Origin: Achromobacter aloeverae
Lineage (GTDB): Bacteria; Pseudomonadota; Gammaproteobacteria; Burkholderiales; Burkholderiaceae_B
Direction: 5' to 3'
DNA length: 64,000 bases
NCBI RefSeq assembly: GCF_004121055.1
Contig: NZ_PYAL01000004.1
Location: forward strand, 62,001 to 126,000
The notes beneath the pieces were generated by a model. It was not told the origin of the DNA. It made no database searches and worked only from the letters and a program-made list of their open reading frames with translations. Within the stretch, counting starts at the first letter, position 1. Every line of letters begins with the position of its first letter. Made by a program: the position numbers and the translations under genes. Positions 34,775-44,518 of the stretch are shown piece by piece.

Positions 34775-36754
34775 TCAGGCCGGTTTCCCGCTTGCCGCGC
34801 CCTCGGAGGCCGAGGCCGCGCCGGGTCGGGCGGCGGCCGCGCGCTGGGCCGATCCGTGCCGCGCCGGCAGCGCATACCGACCTTCGCGGTACGCCCAGCT
34901 GGGCCACAGCGCATGGGCCAGTGCTTCGTGCGCCAGCGCTTCGTCGACGGGCACGGGTTCGTATTTTTCCGGCGCCGTGTAGTGGAACTGGGCAGGCGCT
35001 TTTTGCGGTCCCAGCACCAGCAACTGGTCGCCCTTCAGGTAGCCGTAGTTGTCGCCGTACTGCATGATGGCGCGGCCGTCGTCGCCGGCGCTCGCCTGCG
35101 CGCGGGTCAGGTCGCGGCCCAGCATGGGGTGCTGGGTCTGCACGCCCATCAGGGAAAGCAGGGTGGGGCCGAAATCGATCTGGCTGATCAGGCGGTCGTC
35201 GCGGCGCGGCGCGATGTCGGCGCCCAGCATCAGGGCCGGGATCTGGAAGTGGCGCACCGGCACCAGGCTTGCGCCGGACACGCGCGAATCGTGGTCGGCG
35301 GCGATGAGGAAAACGGTGTTTTCCCAATAGGGCGACTGGCGCGCCTGATCGAAGAAACGGCCCAGCGCCCAATCCGCGTAACGCACCGTGTTTTCCACGG
35401 TGGCCGGGTTGCCGTCCGGTTCGATGCGGCCGCTGGGGTATTCCCAGGGCGTATGGTTGGAGACGGTGAAGGCCAGGGTGAAGGTGGGCTGGTCGCCATC
35501 GGCGCTGAGCAGCCGGTGCAACTGGTTGAACATGTCTTCGTCGGAGGCGCCCCAGGTGCCGACGAATTGCGGGTCGACGAACTCGCCGCGATCGACGATG
35601 TGGTCGAAGCCGTTGCCGAGGAAAAATCCCTTCATGTTGTCGAAGTGGGCTTCGCCGCCATAAATGAAGCGGGAGCGGTAGCCGTGGCGTCCCAGCAGGT
35701 CGGCCAGCGTGAAGAAGCCGCGTTGGGCATCGGGCAGCTTCACCACCGCCTGCGCCGGCGTCGGCATGAAGCCGGTGACCACCGCCTCCAGGCCGCGCAC
35801 CGAACGGGTGCCCGTGGCATAGGCGCGGGTGAAGTTCCAGCCCAGTTCGGCCAGCTTGTCGAGGTTGGGCGTCAGTGCGGCGCCGCCCAGGTTGGCGACG
35901 TACTGCGCGCCCAGGCTTTCCTCCAGGATGATGACCAGGTTCAGCGGCCGCTGCCGGGGGCGCGCGGGCTCCTGGGTGTGCATGCTTGGGAACTCGGGGT
36001 CCGCCGGCGGGTAGGGCAGGCCGGCGCTGGCCAGGACCTGGGCATGCATGGCCTGTTCAGGCATGTTGCCGTAGACGGCCGATGCCGATTTTTCGTTCTT
36101 CATGCTGTAGATCGCGTACAGCACGCTATAGAGGGAGTTCAGGGGCAGCATGTTGAGCATGCCGTCCGCGCAATAGGCCACCGTGGAAGGATTGATGGGG
36201 CGGTGCTGCAGCGTGCCGCGGATGGCCAGGATGCCGATGGCCAGCGCCAGCAGGCTGACGATGGGAGCCAGCCACCAGGCGAGCGGGGCGTCCGGCACGG
36301 GCTGCGCGAACAGCGCGTGGCCCAGCCAGGCCGCCAGGATGACGATGACCGTGCCACCCAATACCGGCACCTTGAAGCCGCGCCACAGCATGCCCGTAAC
36401 TTCGCGCGGGTGCTTGAGGTATTCCACGAACAGCCGGTTGGGGCGCGAATCGTATTCCAGGATGAAAGGCGGCGTCGCCACTTCCATGAAGACCAGCAAC
36501 AGCCATGCGAACTGGAACCAGACCGAGGCGATGCTAGTGGCCAGCGGATAATGGCCCAGCCAGGGCGACAGGACGGCCGGCGCTACCGCCAGTACGGCGA
36601 CCTCATGCGCGTCGATGCGCAGGCCACCCAGCATGATGGGCCGCAGGCCGCCCGCGTTGCGCACGCGTTGGCGCTGCCATGTCGCCAGCGCCAGCCGGCT
36701 GAGGCTGAGCATTGCGAAGGCCGCGATGATGAAAATCAGAGTCAGGTGCCGCAT
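34775..36754 (-). CDS. inner-membrane LtaS/OpgB-type phosphatase/sulfatase family protein
   Basis: A 659-aa protein with about five N-terminal membrane helices (residues 1-200) and a large periplasmic alkaline-phosphatase-superfamily domain. Seen motifs are VIILEESLGAQYV (metal ligand E), TPNLDKLAELGWNF, the nucleophile region YATGTRSVRGLEAVVTG, and the late metal-ligand region FLIAADHDSRVSG. Family members transfer or remove phosphoglycerol or phosphoethanolamine groups on envelope glycans and lipids. The exact substrate cannot be told. The tail is Ala-rich. Confidence 0.88.
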   Translation of the reverse strand: MRHLTLIFIIAAFAMLSLSRLALATWQRQRVRNAGGLRPIMLGGLRIDAHEVAVLAVAPAVLSPWLGHYPLATSIASVWFQFAWLLLVFMEVATPPFILEYDSRPNRLFVEYLKHPREVTGMLWRGFKVPVLGGTVIVILAAWLGHALFAQPVPDAPLAWWLAPIVSLLALAIGILAIRGTLQHRPINPSTVAYCADGMLNMLPLNSLYSVLYAIYSMKNEKSASAVYGNMPEQAMHAQVLASAGLPYPPADPEFPSMHTQEPARPRQRPLNLVIILEESLGAQYVANLGGAALTPNLDKLAELGWNFTRAYATGTRSVRGLEAVVTGFMPTPAQAVVKLPDAQRGFFTLADLLGRHGYRSRFIYGGEAHFDNMKGFFLGNGFDHIVDRGEFVDPQFVGTWGASDEDMFNQLHRLLSADGDQPTFTLAFTVSNHTPWEYPSGRIEPDGNPATVENTVRYADWALGRFFDQARQSPYWENTVFLIAADHDSRVSGASLVPVRHFQIPALMLGADIAPRRDDRLISQIDFGPTLLSLMGVQTQHPMLGRDLTRAQASAGDDGRAIMQYGDNYGYLKGDQLLVLGPQKAPAQFHYTAPEKYEPVPVDEALAHEALAHALWPSWAYREGRYALPARHGSAQRAAAARPGAASASEGAASGKPA

Positions 36755-37067
36755 GGGCTCTCCCGGACGACCGGCGCACAGCCGGAACGTCCCCTTGCTT
36801 GTCTATCCACGAGTCGGCCCGGCGCGGGACGCCGGGCCGGCGATTCCATTTCGCGCCTGCCCTTGCGGGGCGGGGCGCGGGGGGTAAAGCTTACACGGTC
36901 GGACGCCGGTTTGACGGCGCAGCCGCCGTCCACGGGACGGCTGAGGAGGCATCAGGCACGAAAAATGCGCGGCGCGGTCACCAAAGTCACTGAAAAGACG
37001 CGACAAAAAGACACGGTCCCGGCGCCGCCCGGCACCCGGCGGCGCGACAAGAACAGGGAACGGACGC
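36755..37067. promoter_or_regulatory. divergent intergenic region
   Basis: This 313-bp gap separates the diverging phosphatase/sulfatase and AsmA-like genes and must contain both promoters. Apart from a G/C-rich run (36860-36895), no recognisable promoter, RNA gene or repeat is seen. Confidence 0.4.
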
Positions 37068-39335
37068 ATGGCACGCAAGTACAAAATCCTGACCGGCATC
37101 GTTGCGGTGTTCATTTTATTCCTGGTCGCGGTGGTCGTCGTAATCGCCACGTTCGACTGGAATCGCCTCAAACCCTATATCGATAGCAAGGCGTCCGACG
37201 CGCTGGGACGGCCGTTCGCCATCAACGGCGACCTGGCGGTGGCCTGGCAGCGCGAGGCTGGCGAAGGGGGATGGCGGGCGTGGGTTCCATGGCCGCACGT
37301 CACCGCCAACGACATCGTCATCGGCAATACGGACTGGGGCAAGGCGCCGCAATTCGCGTCGCTCAAGCAGGCGCAGTTCAGTATTTCGCCGCTGGGCCTG
37401 CTGACGCATCGCGTGGTGATCCGTCGCATTCAATTGACGCAGCCGTCGGCCGACCTGGAGCGCCTGGCCGATGGGCGGGCCAATTGGGTGTTCACGCCGG
37501 CGAAGAAGGACGACACCCAGGACGAGCCCTCGTCGCCGTGGTCGCTGGATGTCAACGAGATCGGGTTCGACCAGGGCCGGTTCGGCTATCACGACGTGAC
37601 CTTGCAGGCCGATATCGAGGCTACAGTGGATCCCCTCGGCAAGCCCGTACCCTTCGCCCAGCTGGCGGGGCCCGCGCTGGCCGGGGCAGATGGGACGGCG
37701 CCGGGCGACTATGTCTTCGGCTGGAGCGTGAAGGGGCGCTACAAGGGCCTCGATCTCGCCGGCCAAGGCAAGGCGGGCGGGATGCTGGCCTTGCAGGACG
37801 CCGCCCATCCTTTCCCCTTGCAGGCCGACGTCGCCCTGGGGCATACGAAGGCTTCGGTGGTCGGTACGCTGACCAATCCCATGCACCTGGGGGCGCTGGA
37901 CCTGCGGCTGAAGCTGGCGGGGAACAGCATGTCCGATCTCTATCCCTTGATCGGCGTGACCTTGCCGGACACGCCGCCCTATGGCACCGATGGCCACCTG
38001 AAGGCGCGCTTGAACGATGCGCAAGGCTCCGTTTTCGAATACCAGGGGTTCAACGGCAAGGTGGGCAATAGCGATATCCATGGCGACGTGACCTACGTCG
38101 CCGGCAAGCCGCGGCCGAAGTTGACGGGCAAGTTCACGTCGCAATTGCTGCGCTTCGCCGACCTGGGCCCCTTGGTTGGCGCGGACACCGGCAAGAAGGG
38201 CGCGACCGACGCCGCCAAGGTGGCTGCGGCCGAACGGGCCAGCGCGGCGGCCGCGGCCAAGGCGGCCAAGGAAGCGGCCGCCGCGGGCGACGCGACGCGG
38301 GCGGCGGCCAAGACGGACGAGGCCGCGTCGCACAACAAGGCGGCGGAGCAGACGACAGGGCGGGCGCAGGGATCCAGCCCGGCGCAACAGCCTGCCGACA
38401 AGGCCTTGCCGGTACAGGAATTCCGCACCGAGCGGTGGCGCGACATGGATGCCGACGTGACGCTGGAGGCCAAGCGCATCATCCAGACCGAGGACCTGCC
38501 GATCACGAACCTGCAGACGCATGTGGTGCTGGATGACGGCGTGTTGACCCTGCAGCCGCTGCGCTTCGGATTCGCCGGCGGTTCCCTGAGCGCGGACATC
38601 CAGCTGGACGGCGGCAAGCGGCCCATGCCCGGGAAGGTCAAGCTGACCGCTCGCAAGCTTCAGCTCAAGCAGTTGTTCCCGGCGGTGAAGTCGATGCAGA
38701 AGAGCCTGGGCGAGCTCAATGGAGACGCGGCCCTGAGCGGCAACGGCAACTCGGTGGCCGCCTTGTTGGGGACGGCCAACGGCGAGACCAAGCTTCTGAT
38801 GAACGACGGCGTGATCAGCCGCAACCTGATGGAGCTGGCGGGCCTGAATGTCGGTAACTACGTGGTCGGCAAGCTGTTTGGCGACGAGGAGGTCAGGATC
38901 AATTGCGGGGCGGCCGATGTCGGCATCAAGGACGGCGTCGCCACACCCAACGTCTTCCTGTTCGACACCGAGAATACGCTGGTCGAGATCGAGGGCAACG
39001 TGAACTTCAAGACCGAGGCGATCGACCTGGACATCACGCCGCATAGCAAGGGCCTGCGAATCATTTCCCTGCGCTCCCCCCTGTACGTGGCCGGGACGTT
39101 GAAGAATCCCAAGCCGGGGGTGAAGACGCTGCCGTTGGCGGCGCGCGGCGCGGGGGCCGTGGCGCTGGGGGCGTTGCTGACGCCGGCGGCAGGCCTGTTG
39201 GCCCTGATCGTGCCCAGCGCGGGCAGCGACAAGGAAAACGAATGCGGCACGATGCTGCGGGAGATCCGGCAGCCGCCGAAGGCGCCGGCGCCGCAAGCGG
39301 CGCCCAAGGCCAAGCCGTCGAACGCGGGACGTTGA
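37068..39335 (+). CDS. AsmA-family envelope protein
   Basis: A 755-aa protein with an N-terminal membrane anchor (LTGIVAVFILFLVAVVVVIA). The AsmA signature follows (FDWNRLKPYIDSKASDALGR, PFAINGDLAVAW), and the C-terminal AsmA region ends in FKTEAIDLDITPHSKGLRII and SPLYVAGTLKNPKPGV. An Ala/Lys-rich low-complexity insert lies near residues 380-445. AsmA-like proteins span the periplasm and are linked to phospholipid transport and outer-membrane assembly. Confidence 0.93.
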   Translation: MARKYKILTGIVAVFILFLVAVVVVIATFDWNRLKPYIDSKASDALGRPFAINGDLAVAWQREAGEGGWRAWVPWPHVTANDIVIGNTDWGKAPQFASLKQAQFSISPLGLLTHRVVIRRIQLTQPSADLERLADGRANWVFTPAKKDDTQDEPSSPWSLDVNEIGFDQGRFGYHDVTLQADIEATVDPLGKPVPFAQLAGPALAGADGTAPGDYVFGWSVKGRYKGLDLAGQGKAGGMLALQDAAHPFPLQADVALGHTKASVVGTLTNPMHLGALDLRLKLAGNSMSDLYPLIGVTLPDTPPYGTDGHLKARLNDAQGSVFEYQGFNGKVGNSDIHGDVTYVAGKPRPKLTGKFTSQLLRFADLGPLVGADTGKKGATDAAKVAAAERASAAAAAKAAKEAAAAGDATRAAAKTDEAASHNKAAEQTTGRAQGSSPAQQPADKALPVQEFRTERWRDMDADVTLEAKRIIQTEDLPITNLQTHVVLDDGVLTLQPLRFGFAGGSLSADIQLDGGKRPMPGKVKLTARKLQLKQLFPAVKSMQKSLGELNGDAALSGNGNSVAALLGTANGETKLLMNDGVISRNLMELAGLNVGNYVVGKLFGDEEVRINCGAADVGIKDGVATPNVFLFDTENTLVEIEGNVNFKTEAIDLDITPHSKGLRIISLRSPLYVAGTLKNPKPGVKTLPLAARGAGAVALGALLTPAAGLLALIVPSAGSDKENECGTMLREIRQPPKAPAPQAAPKAKPSNAGR

Positions 39336-39401
39336 GCTGGCTGCGGTGTGATGGCGTCGCCGTCGGGGTCCGGCTCTACACCGGTTAGGGTGCGGTCCGG
39401 G

Positions 39402-39425
39402 CCACCGCGCCACCGCGCCACCGCG
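39402..39425. repeat. short tandem repeat, three copies of CCACCGCG
   Basis: Three perfect 8-bp units (39402-39409, 39410-39417, 39418-39425) lie in the 98-bp gap between the convergent AsmA-like and diguanylate cyclase genes. They probably vary in number between strains by slippage; no function is apparent. Confidence 0.8.
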
Positions 39426-39433
39426 CCGCGGCG

Positions 39434-41032
39434 TCAGGCCGCTTGGCGGCGGGTGATCGCCAGGTAGCCGTCGGGGCCGTCGGGCTGCGCCACGCAGGTC
39501 AGGTTGCGGCCGGCGTTCTTCGCATGATAGAGCGCCTTGTCGGCTTCCTTGAGCGCCCCTTCCAGGTTCTTGCCATGTTCCGGGTAGCGGGCGACGCCGA
39601 TGGAAACGGTCACGGCGCCGCCGGTGGCATTGGGTGTTTTGTGCATGGCGCCCCGCAGGCGCTCGGCCGCGGTGATGGCGTCTTCCAGTGAGGTCCCCGG
39701 CAGCAGCACCGTGAATTCCTCGCCGCCTGGCCGCGCCAGGATGTCGTTGCTGCGCGAGCCATTGCGCATCAGCGTCGCCAGGGAACGGATGACGTCGTCG
39801 CCCACGTCATGGCCGAAGCGGTCGTTGACGGACTTGAAGTTGTCGATGTCGACAGCAAGCACGGCGACTGGCATGCCGGTGGAGGCGAATTCGTCGATGG
39901 CCTTGATCAGGCCGCGCCGGTTCAGCAGGGCGGTCAATGCGTCCGTGGTCGATTCCCGGCGCAGATTTCGCATCTTGTGGTTGATGCTGCCCAGGCCGGT
40001 AAGCAGGGCGCGCTTCAACTCGGTCGACTCGAAATACCATGACCGCACTTTGCGGATGCGGTCGGAGGCCTCGTTCTCGTCGATCTGCTTGGCGACGCTG
40101 GCCAGTTCCCACAGCGGGCGCGCGATCAGCTTGGACAGCCAGCCGATGCAGAACAGGAGAATGATCAGCAGGGGCAGGGAATTGCGGACGGTCATCCACA
40201 GCAACTCATCCATGCGCTGGAGCGTTCCGGCCAGTGGTCGCTGGGCCACCAGGCCCCAGCCGGTGGATGCGACCACGGCAAAACCGGCCAGCATGGGCAC
40301 GCCGTGGGTGTTGACGACCTGTTCCTGCCCGCTCGCGCCCTGCATGATCGCGGCAACCACCTTGTTGCTGGTGACTGTTTCACCGATGCGCGCGGCATCC
40401 GGGTGATAGATCAGCGTGCCGTGGCGGTCGACGACGAAGAGGTAGGAGCCGTCGCGATAGTAGTGGTCGCCCAGCAGCCGGTGCAGGCCGTTGGAAGCGT
40501 GCAGGTACAAGGTGCCCCCCACGAATCCGAGGTAGTTGCCGGCCTTGTCGAAGATAGGTTGGGAATAAATGATCACCCAGCGGCCGGTGGCGGCGATGAA
40601 AGGCTCGCTGACCAAGGGCTTGCGCTGGGTGAGGGCTTCCCGGACCGCATTGCTGCTCAATTGCGATCCGACCATGCTGGCAAGCTGGGGCGACATGGCG
40701 GCGACCGTGCCGTCGGCATGCACGATCACCACGGAGTTGTAGTGGTCGCTCTGGTGCGCCAGGCGTTCGACCTCCTGTTCCATCAGGGCCGGCCGCAAGA
40801 CCATGTCGGACAGGATGCCCGCGCTATAGGCCAGCTCCCGATGTATCGAGCCGATATAGCCGTCGGCGGAGCCCGCCAGCTTGGCGGCGTAGGCGCGGTT
40901 GCCTTCCAGGGTGTTGGTCAGCAGGATGTCGCGCTGGACCTGATAGCTGGCATAGAAGCTGTTGCCGAGCGCGACAAGCACGGAGAGCAGACAGAGCCAG
41001 AGGATCAGGCGGCGCAGGTCTATGCGGAACAT
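39434..41032 (-). CDS. membrane diguanylate cyclase with periplasmic Cache sensor
   Basis: A 532-aa protein with an N-terminal membrane helix (LILWLCLLSVLVALGNSFYA). A periplasmic double-Cache-like sensor (residues 40-270, including WVIIYSQPIFDKAGNYLGFV) is followed by a second membrane helix (SLPLLIILLFCIGWLS) and a HAMP-like segment. The C-terminal GGDEF domain has the active signature RPGGEEF and DIDNFKSVNDRFGHDVGDDV. It is predicted to synthesise c-di-GMP. No RxxD inhibitory site is evident just before the signature. Confidence 0.94.
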   Translation of the reverse strand: MFRIDLRRLILWLCLLSVLVALGNSFYASYQVQRDILLTNTLEGNRAYAAKLAGSADGYIGSIHRELAYSAGILSDMVLRPALMEQEVERLAHQSDHYNSVVIVHADGTVAAMSPQLASMVGSQLSSNAVREALTQRKPLVSEPFIAATGRWVIIYSQPIFDKAGNYLGFVGGTLYLHASNGLHRLLGDHYYRDGSYLFVVDRHGTLIYHPDAARIGETVTSNKVVAAIMQGASGQEQVVNTHGVPMLAGFAVVASTGWGLVAQRPLAGTLQRMDELLWMTVRNSLPLLIILLFCIGWLSKLIARPLWELASVAKQIDENEASDRIRKVRSWYFESTELKRALLTGLGSINHKMRNLRRESTTDALTALLNRRGLIKAIDEFASTGMPVAVLAVDIDNFKSVNDRFGHDVGDDVIRSLATLMRNGSRSNDILARPGGEEFTVLLPGTSLEDAITAAERLRGAMHKTPNATGGAVTVSIGVARYPEHGKNLEGALKEADKALYHAKNAGRNLTCVAQPDGPDGYLAITRRQAA

Positions 41033-41316
41033 GGCTGAGGCGAGGGGACCGGCGTCCGTTCGAGGCAGGGCGCCGAGGGGTTGTCATCTAATAGCATTGT
41101 TCTTCTGCCCGAGGTGTCCGCCTGGGCGCGGCTTTCATCCGAAGGTCGTAGTGTCTGCCAACGACCAGGCGCCGTGAGCCAGACTTGAACGCTAGATACG
41201 TTGTAATCCTCGGCCTGTATCAGCAATGTTACGGCACGTGGCGCGATTCTACCCGGGGTGACCCGGGGGGCGGTCGGAGCTCTTCTGTCGTTGTACTTCG
41301 CCGAGTGGCCGGTGTT

Positions 41317-41344
41317 TGGACAAACACCAAAAAGTATGTATAAT
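41317..41344 (+). promoter_or_regulatory. sigma-70 promoter of tRNA-Lys
   Basis: TGGACA (41317-41322), a 16-bp spacer and a perfect TATAAT (41339-41344) lie about 55 bp upstream of the tRNA. An 8-bp inverted repeat (GGTGTTTG at 41311-41318 and CAAACACC at 41321-41328) overlaps the -35 element. The rest of the 41033-41398 gap shows nothing recognisable. Confidence 0.75.
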
Positions 41345-41398
41345 CTTTTTTCTCAGCAGTTGCAGCGCGGTACGAAGTACCCAGCGGTGTAGCGTGCC

Positions 41399-41474
41399 GG
41401 GCTGTTAGCTCAGTTGGTAGAGCAGCGGACTCTTAATCCGTAGGTCGAGTGTTCGAGCCACTCACAGCCCACCA
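41399..41474 (+). tRNA. tRNA-Lys (anticodon CTT)
   Basis: A 76-nt cloverleaf. The acceptor stem GGGCTGT pairs with ACAGCCC, the D-loop region is AGCTCAGTTGGTAGAGC, the anticodon stem GCGGA/TCCGT holds the loop CTCTTAA (anticodon CTT), the T-loop is GTTCGAG, and the 3' CCA is encoded. The 3' 45 nt are part of the attachment site used by the adjoining island and are regenerated intact at the left junction. Confidence 0.98.
41430..41474 (+). other. attL, left attachment repeat of the genomic island
   Basis: These 45 bp of the tRNA-Lys gene (CTCTTAATCC through CAGCCCACCA) recur exactly at 62530-62574. The identity ends at the CCA end of the tRNA on one side and within the anticodon arm on the other, the standard outcome of integrase-mediated insertion into a tRNA gene. 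Confidence 0.93.
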
Positions 41475-41505
41475 AGAATTCTTTGCAGTAAAGGTTGGGA
41501 AAATC

Positions 41506-41538
41506 AAGCACTTGCGAGTCATCGCGGTGCTTTTTTTT
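41506..41538 (+). terminator. intrinsic terminator replacing the native tRNA terminator
   Basis: AGCAC at 41507 begins a stem closing on GTGCT (41527-41531), with an inner GCGA/TCGC stem and a GTCA loop, followed by eight T residues. It lies inside the island, 33 bp after tRNA-Lys. The original chromosomal terminator is now at the right end of the island. Confidence 0.85.
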
Positions 41539-41645
41539 CGTCTGTGCAATCGGGTGGCGCTGCAAAAACTGGCCTTTGCCGGAAATCTGCCGGATTTCGA
41601 AAATCCAGGTCAAGCGTGTTGTCACGTTTCGTTCTGGAGTCTTAA

Positions 41646-42653
41646 ATGGCATACATCAGTCAGCGGGGCGCCTTCTGGCGCGCCGAAGTCCGCCGGCGCG
41701 GATACAAGCCGGTTTACCGCACCTTCGACAGCAAGCTAACCGCCCAGCAGTGGGCCCGGCGGATCGAATCCGAGATGGACGCAAGTGTCTATGTCGATCG
41801 CACCGAAGGGGAGCGGACGACGTTGAGCGAGGGCCTGGACCGATACCTTCGAGAGGTCGTTCCCACGAAGACCTCACCTGATCAAGAAAAAAGCCGTGTG
41901 CTGCGCTGGAAACAGCACCCGTTGGCGTATCGGATGATGGCCAGCCTGCGCGGGGCGGACTTCGCCCGTTATCGGGACGAGCGCCGCGCCGCCGGCAAAG
42001 CGGAGAACACGATCCGGCTCGAATTGCAGTTGATTAACCATCTGTACGAGATGGCTCGCAAAGAGTGGGGGATGGAGGGGCTGATGAACCCCTTGAAGAA
42101 TATTCGCAAGCCCAGCGGCAGCAAGGCCCGAGAGCGGCGCCTGCAATCCGGGGAGTACGAGGCCATCAGAGCCTACTTGATCGGTTCCGGCAATCCCTAC
42201 GGTGCAGCGGCTTTTGACCTGGCAATCGAAACGTCGTTGCGTCAAGGAAAGCTCTTTGCGCTGAGATGGGAATGGATCGACCTGGATGCACGTTTGGTTC
42301 GTATTCCCTCGATATTCCGTCAAGCGGGGAACAAGGGAGTCCCGGCCATCCTGCCGCTCTCGCGGCGAGCTTGCAATGTGCTGGCCCAATTGCAGGCCCG
42401 TGACGGCCGTATCGAGGGCCGGGTGCTCGATACGACCGCTAACGCCGTGGTCTGCCTGTGGAAGAGGGCTACAAGGGCGCTGAAGATCCATAACCTGCGG
42501 TGGCACGACCTGCGCCATGAGGCCACATCACGTTTATTCGAGAAGGGTTTGAATCCGATGGAAGTGGCCAGTATCACCGGCCACAAGAGCATGCAAATGC
42601 TCGCAAGGTATACCCACTTGAAGCCCGAAGCCATCTTGGCCAAGCTGGATTAG
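41646..42653 (+). CDS. int: tyrosine integrase of the island
   Basis: A 335-aa phage-type tyrosine recombinase. Catalytic residues are visible: R199 (ETSLRQGKLFALRW), H287 and R290 (RWHDLRHEA), H313 (TGHKSMQML) and nucleophile Y322 (ARYTHLKPE). A core-binding region precedes the catalytic domain. Position next to attL in tRNA-Lys makes it the likely enzyme for integration and excision. The start MAYISQRG at 41646 is typical of this family. Confidence 0.96.
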   Translation: MAYISQRGAFWRAEVRRRGYKPVYRTFDSKLTAQQWARRIESEMDASVYVDRTEGERTTLSEGLDRYLREVVPTKTSPDQEKSRVLRWKQHPLAYRMMASLRGADFARYRDERRAAGKAENTIRLELQLINHLYEMARKEWGMEGLMNPLKNIRKPSGSKARERRLQSGEYEAIRAYLIGSGNPYGAAAFDLAIETSLRQGKLFALRWEWIDLDARLVRIPSIFRQAGNKGVPAILPLSRRACNVLAQLQARDGRIEGRVLDTTANAVVCLWKRATRALKIHNLRWHDLRHEATSRLFEKGLNPMEVASITGHKSMQMLARYTHLKPEAILAKLD

Positions 42654-42772
42654 CAGCGCTGCATGTCGCAAAGGTGAACATTTATGGGGCGCTCGCCCCG
42701 CTTGCAAGCGGCGAATAACCAGGCGGCCACCTGGCTACCCGCCTAACCACTCCCACCATCTGGGGGTGAATA

Positions 42773-42994
42773 ATGGCTGAAAATATTGTATCGGTCGCAC
42801 TGGTCGAAGACCTGCTGATTGAATCAACGCCAGAACTCGAAAGCGGAGCGGATAGCGATGTCATGGCACTATCTGCGCTCCTACAGCCCGCTCTGGATCT
42901 TGTCGTCGAGGCCTATCAGCAGGTAAGCAGGCACGCTGGTGCAGAAGTCGCGTTTCGACGGTTTGTGGAGCGCTTGGCTCAGGCTGGCGACTGA
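42773..42994 (+). CDS. small hypothetical acidic protein
   Basis: A 73-aa acidic helical protein (MAENIVSVALVEDLLIESTP, ending FRRFVERLAQAGD). A weak GGGGGTG ribosome site precedes the ATG. No recognised domain. Some solo PIN toxins have short antitoxins nearby, but a 257-bp gap separates this gene from the PIN gene, so pairing is doubtful. The gap 42995-43251 shows nothing recognisable. Confidence 0.45.
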   Translation: MAENIVSVALVEDLLIESTPELESGADSDVMALSALLQPALDLVVEAYQQVSRHAGAEVAFRRFVERLAQAGD

Positions 42995-43251
42995 ATGCCT
43001 TGCTGGTGGACGTAGGGCGGGGCGCTGCCCCATACCCCGCGTTCGCCACGTGGCAGGGGTGCAGGCCGAGCCTGCACCCGCGCCGCTAGGCTTGTTTGAG
43101 GTATCTTGCGGCAAGGGTCCGCTTCGCCGGCTCCTCACCCGTTCGGTGCTCGCCTTCGGCTGCGCTCCGCGTGCGGCTTCCGGGGCCGCCCTTGACGCGG
43201 TGTGGGCCGTCTGGGCGCTGCGCCCCATAAACCTTCACCTTTCAAGCAATC

Positions 43252-43677
43252 ATGAAATACGTCCTGGATACCAACGTGTTCAATCGCGTACTCGATAAAC
43301 AATTCGATCTTTCGTCCGTACAGGATGCGACAGGTCTTGTCGCTTCCCCTGTGCAGTTGTACGAGCTGAGAAGTACGCCCGACGAGACGCGTAGGACCGA
43401 GCTATTGCAAATCTTCAACTCCGTGACTCCTGATCTAGAGGCGACGGCGCTTGCTTTCGATATCCCTGGAGCAGGGTTTGATGAAGCGAATTGGGGGGAC
43501 GATGACCGGATTCAAGCGGTGCGGAATGATCTCGAAAAGGTGAAATCAAAGCTCAATAACTGGCAGGATGCGCTTATCGCCGGTGTCGCGTTGAAGTACG
43601 GCTACGGGCTTGTCACAAGCGATCGGCTGTTGGCCGACGTGGCGGAGCGTCACGGTATAACGGTGCGGAATATCTAA
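43252..43677 (+). CDS. PIN-domain ribonuclease-like protein
   Basis: A 141-aa protein with PIN-fold acidic positions D6 (MKYVLDTNVFNRV), E39 (VQLYELRST), D106 (NNWQDALIAGVAL) and D124 (LVTSDRLLADVAERHGI). PIN proteins are Mg-dependent single-strand RNases, often VapC-like toxins. No convincing antitoxin sits immediately beside it. The next gene follows after 11 bp, suggesting an operon with the metallophosphoesterase. Confidence 0.85.
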   Translation: MKYVLDTNVFNRVLDKQFDLSSVQDATGLVASPVQLYELRSTPDETRRTELLQIFNSVTPDLEATALAFDIPGAGFDEANWGDDDRIQAVRNDLEKVKSKLNNWQDALIAGVALKYGYGLVTSDRLLADVAERHGITVRNI

Positions 43678-43688
43678 TCGCCAGCCCT

Positions 43689-44468
43689 ATGCGACTCGGA
43701 CTCTATTCGGATCTTCATCTTGAGCTCATGCCACATGGGTCTTGGCAGCCGCCGGCGCTCGACGTCGATGTGATGATTTTGGCGGGTGATATTGCCTCGC
43801 ACACCCACGGCCTAGCATGGGGACGAGACACCTTCCGGCAGCGGGCCAACCCTCCGGAGGTCGTCTACGTCGCGGGCAACCATGAGTACTATGATGCCCA
43901 CCTGGGGCTCTTGTCTGAACTAAAGACTCCCGGTTGGAAGGAAGAAGGCATTCACTTCCTGGAACGTGAAACCCTCATCCTGCCTGGCGTGCGAATCCTG
44001 GGTTGTACGCTATGGAGTGCATTCGACCTTTACGGCAAGGACGGGATGAATCGCGCAATGGCTGATGCGCGACAACACCTGAGTGACTACTGGATGATTA
44101 AGGCGCGTAATGGCCAGCGGCTGAGTCCTGTCGATACCTGGGAGTTGCACGAAAAATCTGTGCGATGGCTGGACTACGAGTTGACCACACCTTTCGAAGG
44201 CACGACTGTGGTAGTGACCCATTTCGCGCCGCACCGACGCTGTATTGCCCCGAGATATGAGGGCGATTCTCTCACGCCATACTTCGTGACCGATATGACG
44301 GGAATAATGACTAAGCACCAGATCGATGTCTGGTGCTTCGGCCATACCCATTACAACGTCGATTTCATTGCCGAAGGTGGGTGCCGCGTTGTCAGTAATC
44401 AACGGGGCTATCGCGGTGAGGTGCAGGCAGGAAATGGGTTTCGGCCTGATTTGATCATCGAGCTTTGA
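43689..44468 (+). CDS. calcineurin-like metallophosphoesterase
   Basis: A 259-aa protein with all five signature blocks in order: D8-x-H10 (LYSDLHLEL), ILAGDIASH, VAGNHEYYDAHL, VVTHFAPH and CFGHTHYN. These bind two metal ions for phosphodiester or phosphomonoester hydrolysis. No signal peptide. It lies between a PIN protein and a nuclease remnant, so a nucleic-acid or nucleotide substrate is likely but unproven. Confidence 0.9.
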   Translation: MRLGLYSDLHLELMPHGSWQPPALDVDVMILAGDIASHTHGLAWGRDTFRQRANPPEVVYVAGNHEYYDAHLGLLSELKTPGWKEEGIHFLERETLILPGVRILGCTLWSAFDLYGKDGMNRAMADARQHLSDYWMIKARNGQRLSPVDTWELHEKSVRWLDYELTTPFEGTTVVVTHFAPHRRCIAPRYEGDSLTPYFVTDMTGIMTKHQIDVWCFGHTHYNVDFIAEGGCRVVSNQRGYRGEVQAGNGFRPDLIIEL

Positions 44469-44518
44469 ACGAGATTGGATGGGACCGCCGTTACATTCTT
44501 TAGGTGCCGATTCGGAAA

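Noticed and set aside
34856-37186. 776-aa plus-strand open frame opposite the phosphatase/sulfatase gene
   Set aside because: The minus-strand protein has membrane helices and catalytic motifs, so the plus frame is a shadow.
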